Assembly (NCBI GenBank): GCA_963682025.1
Contig: OY821521.1
Location: 123,389,431-123,453,430, forward strand
Direction of reading: 5' to 3'
Source: Cordilura impudica
Lineage: Eukaryota; Arthropoda; Insecta; Diptera; Scathophagidae
DNA length: 64,000 nt
This document shows positions 52,665 to 63,905 of this stretch, one piece after another. Position numbers and translations under genes: made by a program. Positions within the stretch are counted from its first letter, which is position 1; every line of letters begins with the position of its first letter. Under the pieces are notes generated by a model. That model was not told the DNA's origin and ran no database searches. It saw nothing but the letters and a program-made list of their open reading frames with translations.

Positions 52665-53192
52665 GGTGTGCAAAATTCAGGAAAATGTAGGCCAGCTTAA
52701 CTGGCACCACGTTCGATCTGAAGACAATCCTGCTGATTTGAGCAGTCTTCGGAGATGGAAAATAACGACATCTGGTTGTTTGGGCCACAATGGCTTCGTC
52801 AGGAAAGAATAAAATTGAATTTTACTGATTTCTCTAACCTCGTCCGGTAAAGACTCACGCGTTTTTCTTCACTATCCCAAAAGGAGAGGAGATATACCAT
52901 GATATTCTTGACGATTTTTCTGGTCTTGATCGAGCGCTTCACGTTACTTCATATATTTTTACATTTTTCTATAATAGTCTTCCAAATCATAAATCAGGTC
53001 GTCCTTTGTGTACAAATCAGACTATAACTAGTGGTGAGGTTAAAACAACTAAATTACATTTAGCCATCGTTGGTCTGAAACATCATTTTGTAGATGAATA
53101 CAAATGTCTCTTGGAAAAGAAACCTTTAAATTCGAAAAGATTTCTGATTCCTTTGAATCCATTCATCGATAAAGATGGTGTTATTAGGCTGA

Positions 53193-53680
53193 ATGATCGT
53201 TTCGATAAATCACCATCTTTATCTTATACTGAACAACATCTTACCACATTCTAGCAGATTCACTCTACTTTTGACAGAATTTGTTCATTTGAATTCCATT
53301 CACGGTGGAAATCAATTAATGCTGTTAATACTTCGCATTGAATATTGGGTTCCACGTTTTAAATCAGAAGTCTGTGGAGCCATAGGTCGGTGCAAACGAC
53401 GTATTATCGACAAAAAACGATCTTGTAGTCAAATTATGGCTGCATTCCCCCGTGAAGGAACTACCCTTGATAGGCCTTTTACTACAGATGGTGTTGACTT
53501 CGCAGACTCCTTTTACATCAAGAGTTTTACTGGTAGGGCTTGTAAAGTTACTAAAGGCTACGTTTGTATTTTTGTATGCTTTTCTACGAAAGCAATTCAT
53601 TTGGACGCAACATCAGATTTATCTACAGCTGCATTTTTATTGGCATTTCATAGATTTATATCGCATCGTGGATGTCCGAT
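53193..53680 (+). pseudogene. BEL/Pao element A: integrase, part 1
   Basis: The zinc region near 53240-53400 (SRFTLLLTEFVHLNSIHGG) and the core PFTTDGVDFADSF, KGYVCIFVCFSTKAIHLDA, FLLAFHRFISHRGCP. It stops exactly where fragment B begins. The next block (NGTNFVG) is found at 55322. Confidence 0.78.
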
Positions 53681-53683
53681 ATA

Positions 53684-55299
53684 ACGACCCGATCGCCAAA
53701 CTATTATTCATACCAACTCATTTCGAAATAAACATTGCGGCCCTCAGGCGTTATTGAGCATAATAAGACAACGATTTTGGCCAACAAAAGGTAAAATCGC
53801 GGCAAGAGCAATTGTACAAAAATGCATAACATGTACTAGAGCCCGACCACAATTATGCCAACAAATCATGGGCAACGTACCACAAACTCGAGTTACACCA
53901 TCTCGACCTTTCATCAACGCAGGAGTAGATTACTGCGGACCATTCTGGATACACTACAAAATCAGAGGTAAAAAACCAACCAAGGCCTATATAGCTGTTT
54001 TTTGCTGTTTCGCCACGAAGGCTGTACACCTCGAATTAGTAACAGATTCATCAACAGAAACATTCATCGGTGCCTTAAAAAGGTTCATTGGTCGGCGAGG
54101 TCGTTGTCAAAACATATATTCCTACAACATTTCAAATTTTGTCGGCACAAAAAATCAATTATCAGAATTGAGTTAGACCATATATTCAGATAACGGACAA
54201 GATGAAATAATTGCAGTCTCCAGCTCTAAAGGAATAAATTTAAACTTCGTTCCTCCCAGAGCACCACATTTCGGAGGGTTATGGGAAGCTGCTGTAAAAT
54301 CAACAAAACATCTACTACTTCGGAGCATTTCTACAGCATCACTAACATATGAAGAGCTCGAAACAGTCATCGTAGAGATTGAAGTAATACTAAATTCACG
54401 TCCATTAACCCCAATGTCAAGTGACCCTACAGACTTAACAGCATTAACGCCAGGACATTTTCTAATTGGAGAAGCTCTTACTTCACAAACAGACAACCGA
54501 GCACATTCATCAAAACTACCACTATCATCATGTTGGGAACAAGTGTCTAATTTAAAACACAGTTTTTGGAAATAATAGTCAACAAATATTTAAATGAGCT
54601 CCAACAACGAAATAAATGGAAAACACAGTACGTCACCTCGAACCAGGCGACATGGTCATCATAACGGAAGATAATGTTCCAGTTATGCAATGGCCATTGG
54701 GACGAATCATTAATGCACACCAAGGACCAGATGACATCACACGAGTCGTTGATGTAAAAACATCCAAGCAAATTTTCAAACGTGCAATACACCGACTCGC
54801 CCGTTTACCCATTGACATGAATTCAGAATTAAACACAGTCCCTGATAACAACGATCAAAAGACTAATACTTCTGGTTCAATTGATGAACCCAAGTTTAAG
54901 AGAAAGAAATTGAAGACGAATCATCTTAGCACTACTATTTAGTGTAACTACATTAATTTTCATCTCCCTCAACTATAAGATTCAACGTAACAAACAAAAT
55001 CACACGGCAATGTACAATACAGAAGACAACAAGGCAAGGCCAGTAGAAGTTGAAACAATAAAAATGACACCTATACCATTGTCACGCCATCAATCTCATC
55101 AATTCGCTGTACATCTTTAACTACTGCATATCTGCATAACGATTGTGTTTTATTACTACGCCAACACCTTTCAAGTTCAAGTGCTTCAAGGGACATCAAA
55201 GGAATAAAGATTAATGTCAGCATGGATTCATGTGTTCGGGCTGGTCAACATTAACTTAATTCCTTGAACTATAAAAACATACATTATCATACATTGGTA
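53684..55299 (+). mobile_element. BEL fragment B inserted in element A
   Basis: A 1616-bp piece of another BEL element lies between ATATA at 53679-53683 and ATATA at 55300-55304, a possible 5-bp target duplication. It has no LTRs: it begins inside the integrase zinc region and runs past DUF5641. The protein differs from element A (SIIRQRFWPTKGKIAARA), so it is another family. Confidence 0.65.
53715..54942 (+). pseudogene. BEL fragment B: integrase and DUF5641
   Basis: Integrase: HCGPQALLSIIRQRFWPTKG, CITCTRARPQLCQQIMG, FINAGVDYCGPFWIHY (Asp), AVFCCFATKAVHLELV, then in another frame NFVPPRAPHFGGLWEAAVKS (with the catalytic Glu) and LNSRPLTPMSSDPTDLTAL. DUF5641 part: MVIITEDNVPVMQWPLGRII to IHRLARLPI. 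Between the TDSSTETFIGALKRF block and YSDNGQDE the sequence is scrambled, and there is a stop at 54174. After 54942 a short tail has no match. Confidence 0.78.
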
Positions 55300-55304
55300 A
55301 TATA

Positions 55305-55990
55305 CACTATTTTTTTCGACAATGGTACTAACTTTGTGGGCTCGCCACGGGAATTGGAAAAAGATTTTAAAATTTTTCTACGGGAATGTCAAACCACTGT
55401 GTGTTCCACCTATAAGAGGTCTGACGTGGCGTTTGATCCCTGCAGGCGCTCTGCATATGGGTGGCCTCTGGGAAGCCGAAGTAAAAAGTTTTAAACTTCA
55501 TTTCGAAAAGAAGCACAATTACATAAATACACCTTCGAGAAATTTTCGACTGTTCTTACGAGAATAGAAGCATACCTTAATTCGCGTCCTCTTTGCCCTA
55601 TGACCGAAGATCCTCAGAAACCGGTTGCGTTGATCACCGACCACTTTTTAGTCGGCTCCTCAATAATTGCTCCCGCGGAACCGGAGATTGACGATTCGCC
55701 TATTAGTTTACTTAAGCCGTTTCGAAAAATGACGGTTATTTCTCAGCATTTCTGCCAACGGTGGAAAAAGGAATCTTTAACGACCTTGCATAAACATTTT
55801 AAATGGCAACACCCGAATCGTAATATTCAGGAAAATGATTTGGTCGTGACTCGTCACGAACAATTACCTCCAACTTCGTGGAGATTAGGTATCGTCGAGA
55901 AAGACTACACAGGTAGTGACGGACATGTTAGGGTGGTAGACATACGCACTGCGAATTGAATTGTAAGACGGCATATCGCAAAGCTGGTCC
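55305..55990 (+). pseudogene. BEL/Pao element A: integrase part 2 and DUF5641
   Basis: FDNGTNFVGSPRELEKDFKI (second catalytic Asp), GALHMGGLWEAEVKSFKLHF (catalytic Glu), a stop at 55565, YLNSRPLCPM..., and the DUF5641 domain (VGSSIIAPAEPEIDD, QRWKKESLTTLHKHFKWQH, VVTRHEQLPPTSWRLG, DGHVRVVDIRTAN). Frame shifts lie near 55400 and 55560. This completes the pol of element A. Confidence 0.78.
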
Positions 55991-56052
55991 TTTTGACCGC
56001 TTAATAATAGTAATTTTATTCTTCGTCGTTAACATATGTTATTTCTTAGAAT

Positions 56053-57250
56053 TATGGACGCATCACCATATTTTTTTGATGATACTATCTTTGACGATTA
56101 TGAAAAACTAATGGAAGTAGCGGAATAATTACCGGCTGTAACCCCTATCTTTGCTCCTCTAGAAACTATTTTATTGACGCCTACTCCCATACTCCGATTC
56201 TTTCGCTTGAAACTATCGCAAAACCAGCACCGCCACTGATCTCCGAACCTTTGCCGAAATCTTTGAAAACCACGGGCTCGAATAGCAAAATAGAATTGCA
56301 AAAATAATCGATTCAACTAATCAACGTTGTAGAGTTTGTGCGAATAAACATCCTCTACGTCTCTTTCCGGTCTTCCAAAAGATGAGTCACTATCAAAAAC
56401 TTCATATGATAGTTCTTCACCACTACTGTTCTCGCTGTTTAGCTCACTCATATATGGCTAAAGATGTGAGCACCTTAAAGTGCCGAGAGTGTAATGGTGA
56501 CCATAACGTTCTCTTACATTCTTATCGGTCAAACACTTCTTCGAAACCTCCTAAAGCGTCCGGATCTAAAAAGGACACCTCGGCACGTTCAGTTTCTCAC
56601 TCTGGTCAGTCAAATACCCACAAAAAATTATATCTCTGCGCACCCAAAACTCTATGTCCTCCGTTTTCCAACCGAATCCGCTACCAATACGGAATGTGGT
56701 AACATTTTTCCCTACTCTTATAAGATTATATCTGCCAAAAAATTTAGTCCAAGTACGAGCACCTTTGGGCCCTTGTGGTAAGGTCAGCTTTATATGCGAG
56801 CCCTTCGTGCATCAGCTCCGTATACCAATTTCGAAGGCGGATAATGATAATATTGTCGTCTGACGATTGGCTCTTCCTATGACGCAAAAAAACTATAAAT
56901 TTTACGGCGAAGGTGTCAAGGATGAGGGGTATTCCAACTCCCACGGAATCCATTCCTGACACTCTAAGGCAACAATATGTTGGATTTCAACTGGCTGATC
57001 CAAATTTGAATCTCGCTGGGCTGGTTGTTTTGGTTTTACAACCTGAACTAACCCCTCAAATTATACTCACTAAGCTATTCGAGCCCGGGAATTCCATTGC
57101 CCCAACCAACCATCTTTCGTTGGATAATTTCTGGTCAATCCGCTCTATAAGGGTCAGGTCCCATGGACCTCTTAATAAAGCCCCAGTTCTGCTGGTCAGG
57201 TCCCTTGGTCCATCTAATGAACATCTAGCTTACTAGCCAGACTTAATAAA
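56053..57250 (+). pseudogene. BEL/Pao fragment C: gag knuckle and protease
   Basis: It starts at an ATG giving MDASPYFFDDTIFDDYEKLM, broken soon after. Then CRVCANKHPLRLFPVFQKMS, HYCSRCLAHSYM and CRECNGDHNVLLHSY form the three-part knuckle region of BEL Gag. The protease part (GKVSFICEPFVHQLRIPIS; LADPNLNLAGLVVLVLQPEL) follows with frame shifts. Gag lying behind the pol of element A shows that this is a different copy. Confidence 0.75.
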
Positions 57251-57290
57251 CATCCGGCTACGCTAGTCAGGTCTTCGGGACCTCTTAAAT
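57155..57290. repeat. Three imperfect repeats with GGTCAGGTC...GGACCTC cores
   Basis: GGTCAGGTCCCATGGACCTC, GGTCAGGTCCCTTGGTCCAT and AGTCAGGTCTTCGGGACCTC are each followed by TAATAAA or TAATGAACATC. Each core is close to palindromic. They lie at the end of BEL fragment C. Confidence 0.6.
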
Positions 57291-57445
57291 TTTAATCATA
57301 TGTATTCCTTGAAAAAAAATTATAATAGTAATAATTATGAATTAATAAACAGAAAAGCTCACTTGAACTATACGTCCCTTTTTTCTATAAATTATGCTAT
57401 ATTATGCTATATTATATATGCTATATTATATTAAGGTTGCCGGCA

Positions 57446-57816
57446 ATATCTAAACACAAATACTTAATGTTGTATATATTCTTCAATCTATAACATTTTT
57501 AAACCGTGACCACTTTTTGGGTTAATAACTAGTTAAAATCTATTTAACCCCACTTTTTAACATCTTTGTTAGGAGTTTTTACACAGATTCTAACAGAACC
57601 GTTAACGATACCTGTAAACATCGTTTGTCACCCTCTTACATCCTTAACTAACAATAAGTCTCTTTTTGACTCTGAGTGCGACAATTTCGTATTCAACTTC
57701 GTGTTTTTTGATAACTTTGTACAAAATTAAAATTCAATAAAATAAAATTTGAGAATCCTTCTTCTTACTTATTAATAAATTGAAAATGTGTTTTTTTATT
57801 TCTATATAATCTTGAA
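57446..57816 (+). repeat. LTR related to 30226-30611
   Basis: Collinear with the LTR at 30226 with small indels (CTAAACACAAATACTTAATG, CACTTTTTGGGTTAATAACT, CGTGTTTTTTGATAACTTTG). It probably belonged to one of the BEL copies. Its ends are less well kept. Confidence 0.65.
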
Positions 57817-58632
57817 TAGTTAATTGTAGTGGTAAGCAGGCGCTGAGTACTCAGTCCCCAGTGAACAAATTCCCCAAAAAAATAAACTTATTCCCCAAAA
57901 TATTGGGTAATAACTTCACGATGAACAAATTCCCCAAATTCTGAAATAAAAGGTCCCCAAAAGAAATTAACAAATTCCCCAATTAAATAAATAAACGTAC
58001 GAAATAAAAAAATGAACGTACTAGCCAAATTCATACTTAAATTTTTACATATATTTATTTAATGAATTTTGTTAAATATTTATTTAAGTGAAAATGTTCA
58101 TATTGCTCTCAAAATTTGTCCTGCAATAAACGCATTTGAAATCTGTATTATTTTCAATGGCAATGTTTGCACGGTAAAAAAAGAGAACGCTCGATTACAT
58201 TAATAGCATTTTGCTTTTTCTTATCCATCAAAATGCTTAAATATCGGAATGATCTTAAACATTTTATTTTGGCGATTTAAATAAGTAGACGATGCGCTCG
58301 CGGAACACAGCTAAGTGAAAAGCTTTATAAATAATTTTATCTAAGTATGTGCAATAATTTTCTGTGGATCCAAACATGCCACATATGGTGAGGAGGATAA
58401 CAAAAAGTTAAAATAAGAACAATTTACGCAGGCACAACCTAATTTTGGGGTGATATCATACATTTCTGTTACTATTTTGGCGTTATGTACTACCCTCAAA
58501 TAAAATATTTTGGCTATTTGTTCGCAAACGAAATAAATAAAAATAATTTTCAAGTACATACAAAAATAATTCTATGCGAAAATTGTGTAATGAAATAAAT
58601 CTGAATTTTATTTTGTTTTCAATCCCTTTTAG
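57817..58632. other. Region upstream of the receptor exon, with a CCCC-motif cluster
   Basis: Between 57866 and 57990 the motif (A/T)TTCCCCAAA or a close variant occurs six to seven times, three of them as GAACAAATTCCCC or AACAAATTCCCC. The rest is AT-rich intron or upstream sequence. It ends with a pyrimidine-rich stretch and AG (58631-58632), the splice acceptor of the receptor exon. Confidence 0.55.
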
Positions 58633-59560
58633 TGAAAAATTGCATTACAATGACTACGTATTTAAGTCTGGCACTCGCTGCTCATGGTCCACCGAGTATA
58701 TTGGAACCGTTATTGCCATCATTTAGAACAACAACGTCTACTACATCTACAACAACGTCTACGACACCACCATCATCCAGCTCATATGTTCACACTACAC
58801 TAGTTTCCGAAGTATTGGATAATATAACTAATTTTGGAAATGATTATATACAGAATCAAATAAATCTTACAAATATAGTGGAAACTCGTGGACCGCGCTA
58901 CTCATTATCTTCCATGATTCTCATGGGTGTTGTTGCTGGTACTCTTAGTTTGTTAACAGTCGTTGGAAATGTAATGGTGATGATATCGTTCAAAATTGAC
59001 AAACAACTTCAAACAATAAGTAATTACTTTTTATTTTCACTGGCCATCGCTGATTTCGCCATAGGGTTAATATCAATGCCCTTATTTGCAGTCTCAACGA
59101 TAGTAGGATATTGGCCCTTGGGTTCTCATATATGCGATACTTGGCTAGCCTTGGACTATTTGGCATCCAATGCATCTGTTCTCAATCTTCTCATCATTAG
59201 CTTTGATCGCTACTTCAGTGTAACAAGACCGCTTACATATCGTGCCAAAAGAACGACCAACAGAGCAGCTGTTATGATAGCCGCAGCATGGGGTATAAGC
59301 TTGATCTTATGGCCACCTTGGATATACAGTTGGCCATACATCGAGGGTAAACGAACAGTTCCACAAGATGAGTGCTACATTCAATTCATTGAAACGAATC
59401 AGTATATTACGTTTTTGACTGCTTTGGCGGCATTTTATTTTCCCGTCACCATTATGTGCTTCTTATATTACCGCATTTGGAAAGAAACTAAAAAACGTCA
59501 AAAAGATTTACCCAATTTACAAGCAGGAAAAAAGGACTCTTCAAAGCGTTCAAATTCGAG
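58633..59560 (+). CDS. mAChR-A: Muscarinic acetylcholine receptor A, first coding exon
   Basis: Class A G-protein-coupled receptor for acetylcholine in the plasma membrane, coupling to Gq in flies. The exon is bounded by an acceptor (CAATCCCTTTTAG) and a donor (CGAG then GTAAAT at 59561). The start is taken as ATG at 58650, giving [18 protein letters not shown] as in fly mAChR-A. About 304 residues are encoded here. The N-terminal tail of 85 residues is Thr/Ser-rich with N-glycosylation sites (NIT, NLT). TM1 is about 89-112, TM2 125-147 with LAIAD, TM3 161-186 with the amine-binding Asp in LALDYLASN and then DRY, TM4 206-227, and TM5 252-275 ([10 protein letters not shown]). A Cys pair (CDTW in TM3, DECYI in loop 2) is present. 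The exon ends in the third cytoplasmic loop; TM6-7 lie in exons beyond the window. No breaks. Confidence 0.95.
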
Positions 59561-59811
59561 GTAAATATATATGTAATACGATATTTTTCGCAAATACACC
59601 ACAATAATTAGAGTTAGTTTATTTGCGTTAGTCTTGTTTTTTACATATCAATATTGAAGTAAGGAAGTAAAATTTTAAATTGAATTTTCGCAATTGAGTA
59701 AAATCTATGGTATTTTTTGTGTCAGTTAATAAATTTTAGTAAAGCAGGGTTAATTTACTAATTTAACAAATTAACAATTAGAGATATTTATGATATTCTG
59801 GACTTAAGGGC
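59561..59811 (+). other. mAChR-A: Start of the receptor intron
   Basis: The GTAAATATAT donor begins the intron that covers the rest of the window (or its next part). No exon encoding TM6-7 was found to 64000. Confidence 0.6.
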
Positions 59812-60113
59812 AATTTCAGATGTACCTATTAGGGTCATTTATATGCGGCTAAGTCTGAACATGCATCGATTTTCAATGGCGATCGTCATATGACAAATAA
59901 AAGCTTATATACAAATTTTTATTAAAACATATTTCTACCTGTAATTTTTTTACAAAGTTTACATTGACAGATTGACAGACAAGCAGACAGACACAGGTAC
60001 ATATACAATTTGATTTATAGTGTAATTCTGAGTCAATCCGTATAATACAAGTTGAGGGGTAAGTCACAAACAGTGGCACAAACTCATACCATTACACAGA
60101 GTGGTATATCCCA
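59812..60113 (-). repeat. DINE-1-like repeat, family 1 copy 3
   Basis: On the minus strand it reads GGTATATACCACT-type start, GATTGACTCAGAATTACAC, GTGTCTGTCTGCTTGTCTGT and TATATAAGCTTTTAT, in the same order as 2048-2836. It lies in the receptor intron. Confidence 0.6.
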
Positions 60114-60778
60114 TACATTTCAACAAATCTATAGAATCTATGTAATACCCTATTACTAACCTAATAAGTCCGGTTTAGTTGATAAGGTTTTTAAATTACC
60201 ATCCCGCTCTTTAAACTAAAAGCCCACACTATGCCGCTTTTTATTGTTTTTAAAAGCTTAGAACTTAATAAAGTTTTATAATTTATTGATTGAGTTAGAA
60301 CTTAATCAAGCCCAATATTAACTGTTTTTATTTTATATAAAACAAAAACATTGGCAGCTTGTTTCAAAAAGTGATCCATATTCTACAAGGCGGATTATAC
60401 AGTTGTTTCCGTCCTCGTCTCCAAACCTCATCAGTAACCGAAATATGTTGAATCCAACCTAATGAGAATTCAAGCAAAGAGTTATACAATTGGAGCTTTT
60501 TCCAATATAACAAATTAAAATATAAAACAACTTTGAAACAGATATGTTTATATGAGAGTACATATTGCATAATTTAGTCCTACTATACTCATATTTAGAG
60601 GTAATGGCGTGCCCCACTTATTTTTAATTTCACATTTTCTATTTTTACAAGTATACAAATAATAAAATCTTATTTTCAGTCTTCATAATTTAATGATTGA
60701 GTTAGAATTTAATCAAATGTCCGGAGTCCCACAGGTGAGTAATCTGGGGCGTTTATTAATTTATTTACTCTAGAGGTA
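60114..60778. other. Receptor intron, AT-rich
   Basis: A 30-bp stretch (TTATTGATTGAGTTAGAACT, near 60285) recurs with few changes near 60691. No gene. Confidence 0.45.
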
Positions 60779-63700
60779 ATATAAACAAATGTGGTGACTC
60801 TCTTCTTGAATTTATTTGTAACCACAATTTAAGTATTGCAAACAGGGGTGACAAACCTACATTTAGGAATTTAATTAGAACAGAGGTTTTAAATCTTACT
60901 TTGACTAGTTCCAATCTATCTTTCTCCATCTCAAACTGGCATGTTTCTGGTGAATTCTCTATGTCAGATCATCAGCATATAGTTTTTGACATGGTCAGTT
61001 CAATAAACAATAAACACTGATCAGCACTATCGAAATCCCAAAAAGACTAACAGGGATAAATTTCGATACCATTTGTGTAACAATGCCAATCATTCGGAAG
61101 GGCTAATAGAAGCATCAGAACTACAATCAAACATATCATCAGCATATGCGGAGAGCTGTCCATTCAAGACTACGAAGACTAGAAGGGATGTTCCATGGTG
61201 AAATGATGGACTAGAAAGGCTCAAACGTAATGCTCGAAGATTATTTAATAATGCTAAGACTAATGGTGACTGGAACACCTATAAAATAGCCCTTACTGAA
61301 TATAACGTAAACCCAAAAGGACCACGTGGCAGAGCTATTGTGAGAAGATCAACGACCTTCCAGAAGCTGTACGACTTCAAAAGGCCCTCTCTCTGGATCA
61401 CACAAATGGTCTATGTACCTTAAAGGGACCAAATGGTTCATACACTGAATCTCGGGAAGAAACCTGTGAAGTTCAATTGGAAACACACTTTCCAGGATGT
61501 GTCCCCATTAACAGGTCCCCACCAGTCGCCGGGATACCCTCCCTGACTAAAAGGAACATTCGTTTAGCGGACAACATTTTTCAGAAGGATCGGGTTAGAT
61601 GGGCGTTAAATGGTTTCTCTCCATTAAAATCGCCTGGGCCAGACGGTATATATCCATGTCTACTGCAGGAAGGGCTGGACATCATCATCCCACAACTGAC
61701 TAGACTTTTTAAATCTTGTCTTCTACATGGCTTTGTGCCATCGACATGGAGAGAAGTAAAGGTAGTATTTATACCCAAGGTAGGCAGAAAATCTGAACAG
61801 CACCTAAATCGTATCGACCGATTAGTCTAAGTTCTTTTTTCCTAAAGACAACGGAAAAAGTACTGGACCATCATATCAGGGATACCTACCTGGCACGCAA
61901 ACCTATTCATGAACTACAGTTTGCGTACCAACAGGGTAAGTCCACGGGATCAGCTGTCCTTAATGTTGTCACAATGATAGAAAAGGCACTTGATGCAAAC
62001 GAATATATCACTGTGCCTTCATTGATATACAAGGCGCCTTCGATAATACGTCATATAGGGCAATTGAAGAGGCCATGTTGAGAAAGGATATTTCTCCAAT
62101 CATATTTAAATGGACGCTAGAGATGCTCAAATCTAGAGTCATCACACTGACTGTAGGCAGTATATTTAGGACCATAAGTGCCACTAGGGGCTGTCCTCAG
62201 GGAGGCGTTCTATTGCCACTGCTTTGGACCTTGGTCATAGAAGCGCTGCTGGGGGAACTTAATGACTTAGGATTCAAAACCTTAGACTACGCAGAAGATC
62301 TTGTAATCGTATGCAACAGGCTCTGAATTATACCCTCATTTGGTGTCAGAGAAAATGGTTATCTATGAGCCCATCAAAAACCATACTGATACCCTTCACT
62401 AAACGAAGGAAACTCAACCTTGTCGAACCAAGTCTGAACGGCTTGACAATAGGGTTCTCGGATGAGGTCAAGTATCTTTGGGTCACCCTGGATAAATTCC
62501 TCACATGGAACGGTCACTTGGATCAAATTACCAAAAAGGCCTCCAGGGCTTTATATGCCTGTCAAAGACTATTTGGTAGAACGTGGGGTTCAAAGCCCCA
62601 CATGATCTACTGGTTATTTGAAACTATAGGAAACCAATGGTCACCTATTCTGCTCTTGCATGGTGGCCAAAGGTTGAGCAAACTAATACGAAAGCAATCC
62701 TGAACAAGGTGTACCGCATAGCCTGTATTGGCATCACAGGGGCGAACAGAACATGTCCAACCGATGCCATCGGTATCATGCTTAACATTACACCATTGCA
62801 TATTTCGATTATCGAAGAAGCTTGCATGAGTACCGTACGACTTCAGGATTTTGGTAGCATGAAGGACGGTGACCTAAAGGGTCACATGAGAATCGCAGGG
62901 CTCTTCATCCACGACCCGGTGGCGAGAGTCACGGACAGAATGCTACCAAAAAAGATATTCATCAGGAAATTTGAAAATATGATATTGGAACGGAGCGCGT
63001 GGACCAGTAGGACCTGGGAACCGGAACAAGGGTCTCATATGTGGTTCACAGATGGCTCAAAAAATCAAATGGAGACACGGGCGCGGGTATATTTGGTCCT
63101 AATTTGCAACGTGCCTTACCCATGGGTAAATTCCCATCCATTTTCAAAGCGGAGGTCTTCGCTATCTATATATACGTGACTGAATGTCTCAGAACAAAGA
63201 CAAAAAGGGCACTCATTAATATACTCTCCGACAGTCAGGCTGCACTAAAGGCAATAATGGCCTACAGCGTGACGTCTAAACTGGTATTGGAGTGCATCGA
63301 AGAGCTAAACGAATTAGGCAGATGTAACAAACTAACTCTATGCAGGATTCCGGGACACGAAAGACACGTGGAGAACGAAAGGGCTGATTGCCTAGCTAAT
63401 CGAGGGGCCCGTCGTCATATCATCGGTCCGGAACATTTCTGTGGTGTTCCAGTGGGACACATAAAAGAAAAAATGAGGGAGTGGAGAAAATCACAAATTG
63501 CCGAACACTGGGACAAAAGTCCTGGTCAACGGCAGGCTTAAAGATTTATAACTCCATCCAGTGTTAAATCGGAAAGATTACTTACCCTTGACAAGAAGGA
63601 CATAAGGACCTTGACGGGATTATTTACAGGACACTGCAATCTACTACACATGTATATACACATGTAGGTTCTGCGAGCAGGAGGTGGAAACAGCAGAACA

Positions 63701-63833
63701 CATTCTCTGTGAATGTCCAAAACTAAGTGGCAAGAGAATCCGTGCACTCGGAGGATACACTGTATCCCCCCGGGACATAGGGAATCTAAAGCCAAATTGG
63801 GTAATTGGCTTTATAAGAAGCCTTAATCTTTAG
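60779..63833 (+). pseudogene. ORF2 of LOA-like element: endonuclease end, RT, RNase H, zinc finger
   Basis: Endonuclease C-terminus: CNHNLSIANRGDKPTFRNLI and SMSDHQHIVFDM (SDH motif). Reverse transcriptase: LNGFSPLKSPGPDGIYPCLL, WREVKVVFIPKVGRK, LQFAYQQGKSTGSA, TRGCPQGGVLLPLLW, and LDYAEDLVIVC, where the catalytic YADD is YAED. RNase H: MWFTDGSKN (Asp), FPSIFKAEVFAI (Glu), NILSDSQAAL (Asp), PGHERHVENERADCLA (Asp). Zinc finger near 63665: CRFCEQEVETAEHILCECPK. The stop is at 63831-63833. Frame shifts near 61820, 62040, 62320, 62640, 63080 and 63540. The YAED change would abolish copying even without the shifts. Confidence 0.85.
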
Positions 63834-63905
63834 GACAACCATAGGCTGCACAAAAGATCAAACTGGTCGCAGTGCGTAGAGCCTTCTATATATAATCTAA
63901 TCTAA
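60779..63905 (+). mobile_element. LOA-like non-LTR retrotransposon, 5' truncated
   Basis: It starts inside the endonuclease and ends with a TAATC-type repeat (ATCTAATCTAATCT, 63893-63906). Endonuclease, reverse transcriptase, RNase H and a terminal zinc finger are in one line on the plus strand, the layout of the LOA/I group. It lies in the receptor intron, in the same direction as the gene. Confidence 0.82.

Larger units (their letters stand above)
45236..55990 (+). mobile_element. BEL/Pao LTR element A, decayed and split by two insertions
   Basis: Gag, protease, RT, RNase H, integrase and the C-terminal DUF5641-like domain appear in the correct BEL order on the plus strand. A CR1-group element (about 45809-50332) interrupts gag, and a second BEL fragment (53684-55299) interrupts integrase. 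The two flanks read on across each insertion. Its LTRs are not certain; the LTR at 57446 may be its 3' LTR. Confidence 0.8.

Noticed and set aside
58632..58649. A GTG start upstream of the receptor ATG
   Set aside because: The G at 58632 belongs to the splice acceptor AG. The ATG at 58650 gives the N-terminus expected for mAChR-A.
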